This document shows, piece by piece, positions 1 through 9,087 of a stretch of 64,000 bases of DNA (position 1 is the stretch's first letter; each line of letters starts with the position of its first letter). Made by a program: the position numbers and the translations under genes. This DNA comes from WHUA01 sp963711215 (lineage in GTDB: Bacteria > Pseudomonadota > Alphaproteobacteria > UBA8366). The notes below the pieces were generated by a model that was given only the letters and a program-made list of their open reading frames with translations, made no database searches and had not been told where the DNA came from. Where the stretch lies: positions 124,001 through 188,000 of the forward strand of contig CAVQDH010000005.1 of assembly GCA_963711215.1 (NCBI GenBank), in the 5' to 3' direction.

Positions 1-13
1 CGGAGAAGCGGCC

Positions 14-2938
14 ATGGCAACCAGGACACATCTCGGGGACAGCGCGCTCGCCGCGAGGCTTCGCCGCGAAATCGAGGGCGAAGTGCTGTTCGATGCGTTC
101 ACCCGCGGGCGCTACAGCACCGACGCCTCGCATTACCAGATCGAGCCCATCGGCGTGGTCGTCGCGCGCAGCGAGCAAGACATCCGCCGCGCCATCCAGA
201 TCGCGGCCGATGCCGGCATCCCGGTGCTGCCGCGCGGCGCCGGCACCTCGCAATGCGGGCAGACGATCGGCGAAGCGCTGGTGATCGACGTCAGCAAGCA
301 TCTCAACGGGATTGTCGATTTCGACCCGGACAAGGAAGCCATCACGGTGCAGCCGGGGCTGGCGCTGGATCAGCTCAACGGCTTCCTCGGCCGGCACGGC
401 TACATGTTCATGGTCGACGTCTCCACCTCCAGCCGGGCGACGATCGGCGGCATGGCGGGCAACAACAGCTGCGGCGCGCGCTCGATCCGCTACGGCACGA
501 TGCGCGACAATGTCAGCGCCATCGATGCGGTCATGGCGGACGGCCGGGCCTTCCACTTCGGCGAGCTGCCGGCCGATCTCAATGCTCTCGATGCGGCCGG
601 CGGCTACCGCGACATGGCCAAGCAGCTCGTCGGGCTCGGCAGGCGCGAGGCGGAAGAGATCCGTTCCCGCTTCCCGCCGCTGATGCGGCGCGTCGGCGGC
701 TACAACATCGACGCCCTGGTGCCGGGCCTGTCGAACCGCCCCGGCGCAACCAACGGCAACCTCGCGCATCTGCTCGTCGGCTCGGAAGGCACGCTTGCCT
801 TCTCGACCAACATCCATCTCAAGCTGCACCGGCTGCCGAAGCACAAGGTGCTCGGCATCTGCCATTTCCCGACCTTCTACAAGGCGATGGAATCGACCCA
901 GCACATCGTCAAGCTCGACCCGGCCGCGGTTGAGCTGGTCGACCGCACGATGATGGACCTGGCGCGCGATATCCCGATGTTCCGGCCGACCATCGAGCGC
1001 TTCGTGCGCGGCGCGCCGGATGCGCTGCTGCTGGTGGAGTTCGCGGGCGACGACCGGGATGAGCAGCTCCGCAAGCTCCATCAGCTCGGCGAGCTGCTGG
1101 GCGACCTGGGTTTTCCGGGCGCCGTCGTCGAGGCGATCAACCCCGCCGATCAGCGCGAGTTCTGGGAGGTCCGCAAGTCCGGCCTCAACATCATGATGTC
1201 GATGAAAGGCGACGGGAAGCCGATCTCCTTCATCGAGGATTGCGCGGTGCCGCTCGAAGACCTCGCCGAATATACCGACCGCCTGACCCGCGTGTTCGAG
1301 AAGCACGGCACCAAGGGGACGTGGTACGCGCATGCTTCGGTCGGCTGCCTGCATGTCCGGCCGGTGGTCAATCTCAAGGAGGAAGACGGCGCGAAGAAGA
1401 TGCGGGCGATCGCGGAAGAGGCCTTCGCCATGGTGCGCGAATACAAGGGCTCGCATTCCGGCGAGCATGGAGACGGCCTCGTGCGCTCGGAGTTCCACGA
1501 GGCCATGTTCGGCACGCGCATGGTCCATAACTTCGAGGAAGTGAAGGACCTGTTCGATCCGAAGGCCCTGTTCAACCCGGGCAAGATCGTACGGCCGCCG
1601 AAGATGGACGACCGCACGCTGTTCCGGTTCAAGCCGGGCTACCGGGTGGAGAAATTCGACACCGCGCTCGACTGGTCGGAATGGGGCGGCTTCGGCGGCG
1701 CGGTCGAGATGTGCAACAACAACGGCGCCTGCCGGAAGTTCGACGCCAGCGTCATGTGTCCGTCCTTCCGGGCAACCGGCGACGAGATGCATCTGACCCG
1801 CGGGCGCGCCAACACGTTGCGCCTCGCCATCTCGGGCCAGCTCGGCAAGGACGCCTTCACCTCCGATGCGATGCGCGACACCATGAAGCTCTGCGTCGGC
1901 TGCAAGGGCTGCAAGCGCGAATGCCCGACCGGCGTCGACATGGCGCGCATGAAGATCGAGTTCCTGCATCACTACGGAAAACGGCATGGCCTGTCGCTGC
2001 ACGACCGGCTGGTCGCCTATCTGCCGCGCTATGCGCCGCTGGTGTCACGGCTCAGCGCGATCGCCAACCTCCGCGACCGCGTGCCTGGCCTTGCCGCGCT
2101 GTCGGAGAAGGTCGCCCGCTTCAGCCGCCGCCGCAGCCTTCCGGTCTGGCGGCGCGACATCTTCCGGCCGGAAGTGTCGGCAGCCGACAGCGATGGAAAG
2201 CCGGAAGTCGTCCTGTTTGCCGACACCTTCAACACCTATTTCGAGCCGGAGAACGCCCGCGCCGCGCTGCGCGTCCTGCAGGCGGCCGGCTATCACGTGC
2301 ATCTGCCCAAGGCCGCGGACAGCCCCCGGCCGCTCTGCTGCGGGCGCACGTTCCTCGCCGCCGGCCTCGTCGACGAAGCGCGCCGGGAAGCGCGCCGGAT
2401 GCTGGACGCGCTGAAGCCCTTCGTCGAGCGCGGGGTACCGATCGTCGGGCTGGAGCCTTCCTGCCTGTTCACGCTGCGCGACGAATTCATCGCAATGCTG
2501 CCGGGCGCGGAGACGCGCGCGCTTGCCGGGCAGGCATTGCTGTTCGAGGAGTTCCTCGCCCGCGAAGCCGGCACGGGCACCCTCGACCTGCCGCTCAAGC
2601 CCCTGCCGGCAAAGCAGGCGATGCTGCACGGCCATTGCCATCAGAAGGCGTTCGCCGCCATGGGGGCGGTCGAGAAGACGCTGCATCTCGTCCCCGGTCT
2701 CGACGTCACGACGATCCCATCGAGCTGCTGCGGCATGGCTGGCGCCTTCGGCTACGATGCCGATACCTACGACGTGTCGATCAAGATGGCCGAGCTGTCG
2801 CTGCTACCCGCCATGCGGAACGCGCCGGCCGAGGCGCTGCTGGTCGCCGACGGAACCAGCTGCCGGCACCAGATCGCCGACGGTACGGGCCGTCGCGCAA
2901 TCCATGTCGCGCGCGTCCTGGAACAAGCGTTGGCCTGA
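14..2938 (+). CDS. FAD-linked oxidase fused to Fe-S/CCG domain oxidoreductase (glycolate/D-lactate dehydrogenase type)
   Basis: A 974-residue fusion. The N-terminal half is an FAD-binding type 4 oxidase (PRGAGTSQCGQ loop near residue 75, SGEHGDG motif near 480). The C-terminal half is a ferredoxin-like cluster domain (CVGCKGCKRECPTG near 627) followed by two cysteine-rich CCG domains (LCCGRTF, then GHCHQKA and SSCCGMAG near 903). Such YdiJ-like fusions oxidise 2-hydroxy acids such as D-lactate or D-2-hydroxyglutarate and pass electrons to the respiratory chain; the exact substrate cannot be read from sequence. The GntR regulator starts 11 bp downstream on the same strand, suggesting substrate-responsive control. 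The ATG at 14 is the first codon of the conserved domain region; its promoter lies outside the window. Confidence 0.9.
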   Translation: MATRTHLGDSALAARLRREIEGEVLFDAFTRGRYSTDASHYQIEPIGVVVARSEQDIRRAIQIAADAGIPVLPRGAGTSQCGQTIGEALVIDVSKHLNGIVDFDPDKEAITVQPGLALDQLNGFLGRHGYMFMVDVSTSSRATIGGMAGNNSCGARSIRYGTMRDNVSAIDAVMADGRAFHFGELPADLNALDAAGGYRDMAKQLVGLGRREAEEIRSRFPPLMRRVGGYNIDALVPGLSNRPGATNGNLAHLLVGSEGTLAFSTNIHLKLHRLPKHKVLGICHFPTFYKAMESTQHIVKLDPAAVELVDRTMMDLARDIPMFRPTIERFVRGAPDALLLVEFAGDDRDEQLRKLHQLGELLGDLGFPGAVVEAINPADQREFWEVRKSGLNIMMSMKGDGKPISFIEDCAVPLEDLAEYTDRLTRVFEKHGTKGTWYAHASVGCLHVRPVVNLKEEDGAKKMRAIAEEAFAMVREYKGSHSGEHGDGLVRSEFHEAMFGTRMVHNFEEVKDLFDPKALFNPGKIVRPPKMDDRTLFRFKPGYRVEKFDTALDWSEWGGFGGAVEMCNNNGACRKFDASVMCPSFRATGDEMHLTRGRANTLRLAISGQLGKDAFTSDAMRDTMKLCVGCKGCKRECPTGVDMARMKIEFLHHYGKRHGLSLHDRLVAYLPRYAPLVSRLSAIANLRDRVPGLAALSEKVARFSRRRSLPVWRRDIFRPEVSAADSDGKPEVVLFADTFNTYFEPENARAALRVLQAAGYHVHLPKAADSPRPLCCGRTFLAAGLVDEARREARRMLDALKPFVERGVPIVGLEPSCLFTLRDEFIAMLPGAETRALAGQALLFEEFLAREAGTGTLDLPLKPLPAKQAMLHGHCHQKAFAAMGAVEKTLHLVPGLDVTTIPSSCCGMAGAFGYDADTYDVSIKMAELSLLPAMRNAPAEALLVADGTSCRHQIADGTGRRAIHVARVLEQALA

Positions 2939-2949
2939 GGATCCCACCC

Positions 2950-3675
2950 ATGCCCGACGGCGGCGGAAACGAAACCCCACGCCAGGAGCGTCCCCGCTAC
3001 GACGATGTCGTATCGGGTATCCGCGACATGATCGTCGAGGGCGAGCTGATCCCCGGCCCCCGCATCTCGGAGCGCGCGCTCTGCGACCGCTTCGGCGTCT
3101 CCCGCACGCCGCTGCGCGAAGCGCTCAAGGTTCTGGCGTCGGAAGGGCTGGTGGAGCTCACGCCCAACCGGGGCGCGCGCGTCATCCGGCTGACCGAGGC
3201 GGATGCCCGCGACATGTTCGAGGTCATGGGAACGCTGGAGGGATTGGCCGGCGAACTTGCCGTCGCACGTATCACCGCGGAGGAAATCGCCGAGATCAAG
3301 GCGCTGCACTACCAGATGGCGTTGCACCACGCCCGGCGCGAGCTCATGCCGTATTTCCGTCTCAACCAGGAGATCCACCGCAAGATCTTCGAGATCGGCC
3401 GCAATCGAACGCTGATCACGATCTACCGCGGCCTTGCGGGACGCATTCGCCGGCCACGCTATCTCGCCAACATCTCGCCGACGCGCTGGGCGGAAGCGCT
3501 GGAGGAGCACGAGGCGATCCTGGCAGCGCTGGAAGCGCGAGACGGGCAAACCCTCGGCCGCATTCTCAAGGACCACCTGCGCAAGACGGGCGAAACCGTC
3601 CTTCAGGCGTTGCGCGAGGAAGCGAGCGGCGGCGAGCCCCGAGAAGCGGAAACGGTCACGCAGCCAGGCGCTTGA
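2950..3675 (+). CDS. GntR family (FadR/FCD) transcriptional regulator
   Basis: A 241-residue regulator. A winged helix-turn-helix occupies about residues 15-80 (ERALCDRFGVSRTPLREALK) and an all-helical FCD ligand-binding domain follows. The start is the ATG at 2950, 11 bp after the stop of the FAD/Fe-S oxidase, so the two are probably co-transcribed and the regulator likely senses a carboxylic acid related to the oxidase substrate. The last 20 bp overlap the convergent amidase gene. Family knowledge: FCD regulators bind organic acids and usually repress neighbouring catabolic genes. The effector is inferred only by context. Confidence 0.9.
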   Translation: MPDGGGNETPRQERPRYDDVVSGIRDMIVEGELIPGPRISERALCDRFGVSRTPLREALKVLASEGLVELTPNRGARVIRLTEADARDMFEVMGTLEGLAGELAVARITAEEIAEIKALHYQMALHHARRELMPYFRLNQEIHRKIFEIGRNRTLITIYRGLAGRIRRPRYLANISPTRWAEALEEHEAILAALEARDGQTLGRILKDHLRKTGETVLQALREEASGGEPREAETVTQPGA

Positions 3676-5089
3676 TATCGGGAATCGGCCGCGCGGTGGC
3701 CGGATTGCCCGCGAAATAGCCTTCGAGCGCCTTGGCGACGCCCAGTACGAAGCGATCCTCGTAATGGCGGCCGCAGATCTGCAGCCCGAACGGCGCGCCG
3801 CTCGGCTCCATCCCGCACGGCAAGCAGGTGACGGGGTTCCCAGGGATCGTCAGCCCCCAGGTCATCGCCAGCCATTCGAAATAGGTGTCGAGCTTGGTGC
3901 CGTTGATCTCGTCGCAATAGAGCTTTTCCACCGGGAAGGGTGGGATCGCCACCGCCGGGCAGATCAGGATGTCCACGTCCTGGAAGAAACGCTGCATGGC
4001 GCGATAGATGTTGGTCTGCTCCGCCAAGGCCCAGGCAATCTCGTCGCCGGTCAGTTTGAGCGCCATTTCATAATTCGCGACGACGTTCGGGCCGAGCTTC
4101 TCGCGCATATCCTGATAGTGATCGCGATGCCGCGACAGGAATTGCAGCGCGCGGAGGACGTGGTTGGTTCGCCGTACAGTCTGCAGCTCGGGATCCTGCC
4201 ACCGCGCTTCGTGGAACACCGATTGGAAGGACTCGGCCCGCTCCTTGAAGGTCTTCGCGATGGAATGGTCGACATGGGCGAAGCCGAGGTCGGTCGAGAA
4301 GGCGACGCGCAGCTTGCTGAGATCGATCTCGGGCAGCGACGCGAATTGCCGGCCGTCGACCGGCGCGGAAAGCGGGTCCATCGGACCATATCCCGCCATG
4401 ACCGACAGCATCATCGCCACGTCGTCGACGGTGCGTCCCATCGGCCCCTGCACGCCGTAAGTCGTGTAGCCGAGCCGGTGCTTTTCCGTCGGCACCAGCC
4501 CCGGCGTGCTGCGATGGGAGACCACGCCGCAGAAGGCGGCGGGTATGCGGAGGCTGCCGCCGGAATCCGAGCCCGTGCAGAGCGGCAGCATGTCGGTCGC
4601 CAGCGCGACCGCCGACCCGCCCGACGACCCGCCGCAGATCCGGGCCAGGTCGAAAGGATTTCGCGTCGCGCCGTAGACGGGATTGGTCGTGTTGGCGCCG
4701 GCGCCGAATTCAGGCGTGTTGGTCTTGCCGACGACGATGGCCCCCGCTCGGCGCAATCCCGCAACCAGGAACTCATCCGCCGCCGGCACGTTATCGGCAT
4801 AGATCGGCGAGCCGTAAGTCGTGACCAGCCCCGCCGTGTCGTTGAGATCCTTCACGCCGAGCGGCAGCCCGTGCAGCGGGCCCAGCGCATCGCCGCGAAG
4901 CACGGCATCGGTAGCGATGCGCGCCTCGTCCCGCGCCCGGTCGTAACAGGTCGCGACCACGGCATTGACGGCCGCATTGGTCATTTCAATACGGGCGATG
5001 CAGGATTCGAGAAGCTCGATCGGGGAAAGCCGCTTGCGGCCGATCAATCGGCGCGCGCTCAATGCGGTCAAATCGCAGGGTTCGGTCAT
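3656..5089 (-). CDS. amidase signature family protein
   Basis: A 477-residue amidase-signature hydrolase. The Ser-cisSer-Lys triad is visible: Lys80 in GVKDL, the cis-Ser155 in GGSSGGSA (153-160) and the nucleophile Ser179 in SDSGGSLRIP. Length matches the family (amidases, GatA-like, allophanate-hydrolase-like), but GatB/GatC are absent nearby, so a catabolic amidase is more likely than the tRNA amidotransferase subunit. It lies 81 bp downstream of the cNMP-EAL gene on the same strand and may be the distal gene of that operon. Its 3' end overlaps the GntR gene tail-to-tail. Substrate unknown. Confidence 0.9.
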   Translation of the reverse strand: MTEPCDLTALSARRLIGRKRLSPIELLESCIARIEMTNAAVNAVVATCYDRARDEARIATDAVLRGDALGPLHGLPLGVKDLNDTAGLVTTYGSPIYADNVPAADEFLVAGLRRAGAIVVGKTNTPEFGAGANTTNPVYGATRNPFDLARICGGSSGGSAVALATDMLPLCTGSDSGGSLRIPAAFCGVVSHRSTPGLVPTEKHRLGYTTYGVQGPMGRTVDDVAMMLSVMAGYGPMDPLSAPVDGRQFASLPEIDLSKLRVAFSTDLGFAHVDHSIAKTFKERAESFQSVFHEARWQDPELQTVRRTNHVLRALQFLSRHRDHYQDMREKLGPNVVANYEMALKLTGDEIAWALAEQTNIYRAMQRFFQDVDILICPAVAIPPFPVEKLYCDEINGTKLDTYFEWLAMTWGLTIPGNPVTCLPCGMEPSGAPFGLQICGRHYEDRFVLGVAKALEGYFAGNPATARPIPDIKRLAA

Positions 5090-5170
5090 GGCGCCACGCT
5101 CCCGACGGGATGTGCTGTTGGAAGGCCGTTATCCGTGCCTTCTTCTTAGCACGCCGGGGCGGCGCTGCAA

Positions 5171-6368
5171 CTACCAGCGAACGCGGCGTTTGATCAACGG
5201 AAGCGCTTCGTTGTCCGGGACAGGCGGCGACAGGAGGAAGCCCTGGCCGAAATTGCATCCGAGCTCGCGCAGCACCTCGATCTCCTGCGGCGCTTCGATG
5301 CCTTCGGCGATGATCGCCATGCCGAGCTCCTGCGCGAGCTTGATGATCGTGCTGACGATCTTCCGACTCCGCAGGTCGGAAGCCATGTTGGTGATGAAGA
5401 TCCGATCGATCTTGAGCACGTCGAGCGGGAAGCGGTTCAGGAAAGCAAGGTTGGCGTAGCCGGTACCAAAGTCGTCGGCCGCGATATGGATGCCCTGCTG
5501 CCGGAGGCGGCGCATGGCGTCGGCAACCTTGTTCGGCTCTTCGACCATCAGGGTTTCGGTAATCTCGAACAGCACGCTCTCCGGCGCGACCCCCGAACTC
5601 GTGGACGATGTCGCAAAGATCGTTGACCTCGCCATCGGTCAAGAGCTGGCGGCTGGAGATATTCACGCTGATATAGAGCAGATTGTCAGCCTTCTCCCGC
5701 TCCGCCGCCGCGGCCTGGAATCGCTGATGAGCCTTCAGTGCCGTGCGGAGCATCCAGCGGCCCATCGGTACGATCATGCCGGTTTCCTCGGCGAGCTTGA
5801 TGAAGCTCGAGGGAACGACATTGCCGTGTACCGGATGGTTCCAGCGGATAAGCGCCTCGAAACCCGCGACTGTGCCGTTCGAAAGGCGCACGATCGGCTG
5901 ATAGTTGAGCCGCAGCAACTCCCCTTCGATCGCGCCTTGCAGATCCTGCGCGAGCTCGACGCTTTTCGCGCTTTGGTCGGAACGCCCCTTGGCATCCAGA
6001 CCGCCTGCGCTTTGCGAGACGACGAGCTGCTCCAGAGAGCGCAGCCGCTCGAGCGTCAGGCGCAGCAATAGCTGCACCATCTCGTCCGATCCGGCGAGCT
6101 GTTCGCGGATCGAGGACTTGTCGAATACGACGACCTGGGTCTCTTCGACCGCCACCGCCGAGGCCGCGCGCCGGTTGTCGCCGGCAAGCGCCGTCTCGCC
6201 CAGCAAATCGCCCTGGCCAAACCGCGCAAGAACGACCTTGCGGCCGTTCCGGCTGGCGAGCATTTCGACATTTCCCGCCTCGATCATATAGGCGAAATGA
6301 GCGTCCTCGCCCTCGGTGAAGATCTGGGCGCCCGCTGGGAATATTTGCCGCGGCAGAGCGTCGTTCAT
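5171..6368 (-). pseudogene. cyclic-nucleotide-binding domain + EAL phosphodiesterase, single-base frameshift
   Basis: From the ATG at 6368 the protein begins with a CRP/cNMP-binding sensor domain (about residues 1-125; GDLLGETAL is the phosphate-binding cassette-like motif) followed by an EAL c-di-GMP phosphodiesterase domain (GFEALIRWNHP). The frame breaks at a run of five C (5590-5594, G on the coding strand). One base less restores DIVHEFG-VAPESVLFEITET and runs on to DDFGTGYANL, KIDRIFI and AEGIE, ending at 5171. There is no GGDEF domain. It follows the VOC gene by 25 bp. An upstream in-frame ATG at 6383 is possible, but GGGAT precedes the 6368 ATG. Either a true pseudogene or a sequence error. 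Confidence 0.8.
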
Positions 6369-6393
6369 TCTGTTATCCCACATAGACAGAGGG

Positions 6394-7314
6394 TTATTTA
6401 CGAGCCCACGGCATGGCGCCCGAACCGCTGGTAAAGAGCAGGCTTCCACCCAACGCCGCTGGACCTGTGACCGCTACCACACCCTCTGTTAATTCTCTGT
6501 AAACGATTTGGTTGCGTTTTAGACAAACCCGACAGGCCTCGAGGTCGCCGCACTGGATAACGTAGCCCGCAATGTAGGGCAGACCGGGGATTTCCACGCC
6601 CGGCAGGCGCGCCTCGAAAGCCGCCTGTCCGAGCAAAATAACCTTCCCCCGATCGCAGGAAATTAACCATCCGCCGTCGATCCGCGCCGGCTCCCGGCCG
6701 AGATAGCGCTTGAACCGGCCGGCGGCTTCGTCGGGGTCCGCCACGCAGATCACGACCGCGCTGAGCCGCTCCGCGGTGTTCGGATGCCGCATCCAGCGCT
6801 CCTGCCACAGCAGGTCCGGCGTGTGATGGGTGAGGAACTGGATCCGTCCTTCGGCCATCGTTCCCGGCACGGGCCGGATCACGGTGAACCGCAGCGTTCC
6901 CGAGCCGCCGTCTTCGGTATCGGTGATGCGCCGGAGATCGACCACTGGACGCTGTTCGAAGCCTTCGGCGATCAGACGCACGCGTTGGGCTTCGGCGTCG
7001 GCGCAATTGAAGGCGATCAGATGGACCCCGATATAGCGCTCGATGCCGGCGCGCAGCTCGCGGCCGATCGCGGTGTCGGCGGTCGGCGTCAACAGCTCGA
7101 GATATCCCTCGCGCAGCATGATGCAGTGGTTGGCGCTGCCCGCCGGCAGGATCGGCTCGCCCGGCGCGGTGGAGTTCGTGTGCTCCGTATAGGGCGTGAG
7201 GACGAAGCCCAGCTTTTCCATCGCCGCAGCGGCGCCATCGATCGACGGCACCCAGTGGGCGATATGGTCGAGAAATATCTCGCCGAGCCCTGCAAGCTGC
7301 CGGAAGGCCGACAT
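6394..7314 (-). CDS. VOC/glyoxalase-like domain protein
   Basis: A 306-residue vicinal-oxygen-chelate fold protein. The N-terminal glyoxalase-like half (FLDHIAHWVPS, GSANHCIMLREGYLELL) resembles the Glyoxalase_3 group with metal-ligand-like His and Glu residues. The C-terminal half is a weaker repeat. The start at 7314 lies 2 bp after the stop of the TPP enzyme, so they are translationally coupled. Function is probably metal-dependent isomerase, lyase or dioxygenase chemistry on the product of the TPP enzyme; this is inferred from operon position only. Confidence 0.75.
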   Translation of the reverse strand: MSAFRQLAGLGEIFLDHIAHWVPSIDGAAAAMEKLGFVLTPYTEHTNSTAPGEPILPAGSANHCIMLREGYLELLTPTADTAIGRELRAGIERYIGVHLIAFNCADAEAQRVRLIAEGFEQRPVVDLRRITDTEDGGSGTLRFTVIRPVPGTMAEGRIQFLTHHTPDLLWQERWMRHPNTAERLSAVVICVADPDEAAGRFKRYLGREPARIDGGWLISCDRGKVILLGQAAFEARLPGVEIPGLPYIAGYVIQCGDLEACRVCLKRNQIVYRELTEGVVAVTGPAALGGSLLFTSGSGAMPWARK

Positions 7315-7316
7315 CG

Positions 7317-9011
7317 TCAGGCCACCCATTCGCTGACGGGCGCGCGCGCTTCCTGCAAGGGCTGGCAGACGACATCGACCAGCGTCGGGCCGCCGTGTTC
7401 GACCGCCGCCTTCAGGGCGCCGCGCAATTCGGCGGGATCCTCGACCCGCCACGTCTTGAGACCGAAGCCGGCGGCGACCTTCGCGTGATCCGTCCTTGAA
7501 AAGTCGACCGAGTAGTAGCGCTGCTCATAGCCGCTCTTCTGCCCCGCCTTGATCCAGCCGAAGACGCTGTTCGAGATCACCACCAGCGTGACCGGCACCT
7601 TGAGGCGCACCAGCGTTTCCAGCTCGCCCGCCGCCATGCCGAAGCTGCCGTCGCCCATCACGGCGACGCATTTCTTGTCAGGGCGGCCGATATGCGCGCC
7701 GACCGCGCCCGCCATGGCAAAGCCGAGGGCGCCATGCGCGCGGTTGGAGATGAATTGCCGGCCGCTGCGGCGCTGCTCGTAATAGGCGGAGAAATACGGA
7801 CAGGGCGTTCCGGGATCGGCGACGATGATCGCATCGTCCGGCAGCACCGCCTGGAGATCGGCGACCACGCGCTCCGGCTTGATCGGCCGGTCGGCCGATT
7901 CCGCCAATACTCGGAAGGCGTCGAACTTTTCCTTCTTCAAGGCGGCGATGCGGTCGCGAATGCCGCTCTTGGCATCGCCGCGCTTGCCCCGGCGCGCTAC
8001 CTCGGCGCCCAACGCCGCAAGCACGAGCTTCGCATCGCCGACGACCGCCGCGTCGGTATCGTAGCTGGCGCCGATCACCGCCGGGTCGACATCGATGTGG
8101 ACGATCCGCGCGCTGCCCGGCTTCGGATGCCGCCAGCGTTCCGTCGTCACCGACCCGGCGCGGCAGCTGACGAAGATCACGACATCGGCGGCATCGACTA
8201 CGGCGCGGGTCTCCGGCGTGCCGCCGTTGCTGCCGACGACGCCGACGGCGAGCGGGTGGGTTTCCGGGATGCTCCCCTGACCGCTGATCGTCGTCGCGAC
8301 CGGCGCCTCGATCGCCTCGGCCAGGGCCTGGAGCTCGGCCTCGGCGCCCGAGATCACCACGCCGCCGCCGCAGACGAACAGCGCCTGCTTGCCGGCAAGG
8401 ATGACGTCGGCCGCCTTCGCGACGGCATCCGGATCAGGACCCGCGCGCCAGGCGGGAAAGCTTCCGAGCACCGCCTCGCCCCAGATATCCGACTCGTCGA
8501 CCGGCTGGCGCTGCACGTCGAACGGCAGGCCGATATGCGCCGAGCCCGGCTTGCCGGTCGTCATGGCGCGGAAAGCGGCGCGCAGCGTCTTCGGAATATC
8601 GGCCGCCTGGTCGATCACGCGGTTCCATTTGGTCAACGGCCGGAACAGCGCCTCCTGGTCCAGCTCGGTCAGGGTATAGCGGCCCCGGCCGGAAACGGAG
8701 ATGTCGGAGGTGATGGCGAGGATCGGGATCGACGACTCGTTCGCCTCTACGACGCCCGGCAGGATGTAGGTCGCGCCGCCGCCGCTCGGCCCTTCGCAGA
8801 CGCCGACCTTGCCGCTGACCCGGGCGTAGCAGTCGGCCATGTAGGCGGCATGGCGCTCGTCACGGCTCAGGATATGGGTGATCCCCTCGCCGGTCCGGTA
8901 CAGCGCGTCATAGAACGGCAGGCTGGTGTCGCCGCAGAGCCCGAAAATCTTCTCCACGCCATGGAGCCGGAGCATCCGCACCATCGCCTCGGCGCCGGTA
9001 AGCTGGTTCAT
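7317..9011 (-). CDS. thiamine pyrophosphate-dependent enzyme (acetolactate synthase/decarboxylase superfamily)
   Basis: A 564-residue TPP enzyme with the three classical domains. The catalytic Glu52 sits in SRDERHAAYMAD, the central nucleotide-binding-like domain contains FVCGGGVVISGAEAE, and the TPP/Mg motif MGDGSFGM begins near residue 452 with its Asn near 481. The start at 9011 is preceded by a strong GGAGGAGG ribosome site; longer reading upstream lacks family similarity. It heads a probable operon with the VOC protein and the cNMP-EAL protein. Family members include acetolactate synthase, oxalyl-CoA decarboxylase and sulfoacetaldehyde acetyltransferase; none is a clear match by eye. Confidence 0.85.
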   Translation of the reverse strand: MNQLTGAEAMVRMLRLHGVEKIFGLCGDTSLPFYDALYRTGEGITHILSRDERHAAYMADCYARVSGKVGVCEGPSGGGATYILPGVVEANESSIPILAITSDISVSGRGRYTLTELDQEALFRPLTKWNRVIDQAADIPKTLRAAFRAMTTGKPGSAHIGLPFDVQRQPVDESDIWGEAVLGSFPAWRAGPDPDAVAKAADVILAGKQALFVCGGGVVISGAEAELQALAEAIEAPVATTISGQGSIPETHPLAVGVVGSNGGTPETRAVVDAADVVIFVSCRAGSVTTERWRHPKPGSARIVHIDVDPAVIGASYDTDAAVVGDAKLVLAALGAEVARRGKRGDAKSGIRDRIAALKKEKFDAFRVLAESADRPIKPERVVADLQAVLPDDAIIVADPGTPCPYFSAYYEQRRSGRQFISNRAHGALGFAMAGAVGAHIGRPDKKCVAVMGDGSFGMAAGELETLVRLKVPVTLVVISNSVFGWIKAGQKSGYEQRYYSVDFSRTDHAKVAAGFGLKTWRVEDPAELRGALKAAVEHGGPTLVDVVCQPLQEARAPVSEWVA

Positions 9012-9087
9012 CGGGCCTCCTCCGCTGTATCGTCCGGATTGCAATAAACTCATGCCCCGGCGCCATTTGCAAGCGAGGCGCCCGCCG

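Noticed and set aside
7692..9047. 451-codon open frame antisense to the TPP enzyme
   Set aside because: Arg/Asp/His-rich repetitive composition typical of antisense translation; the sense gene has all catalytic motifs.
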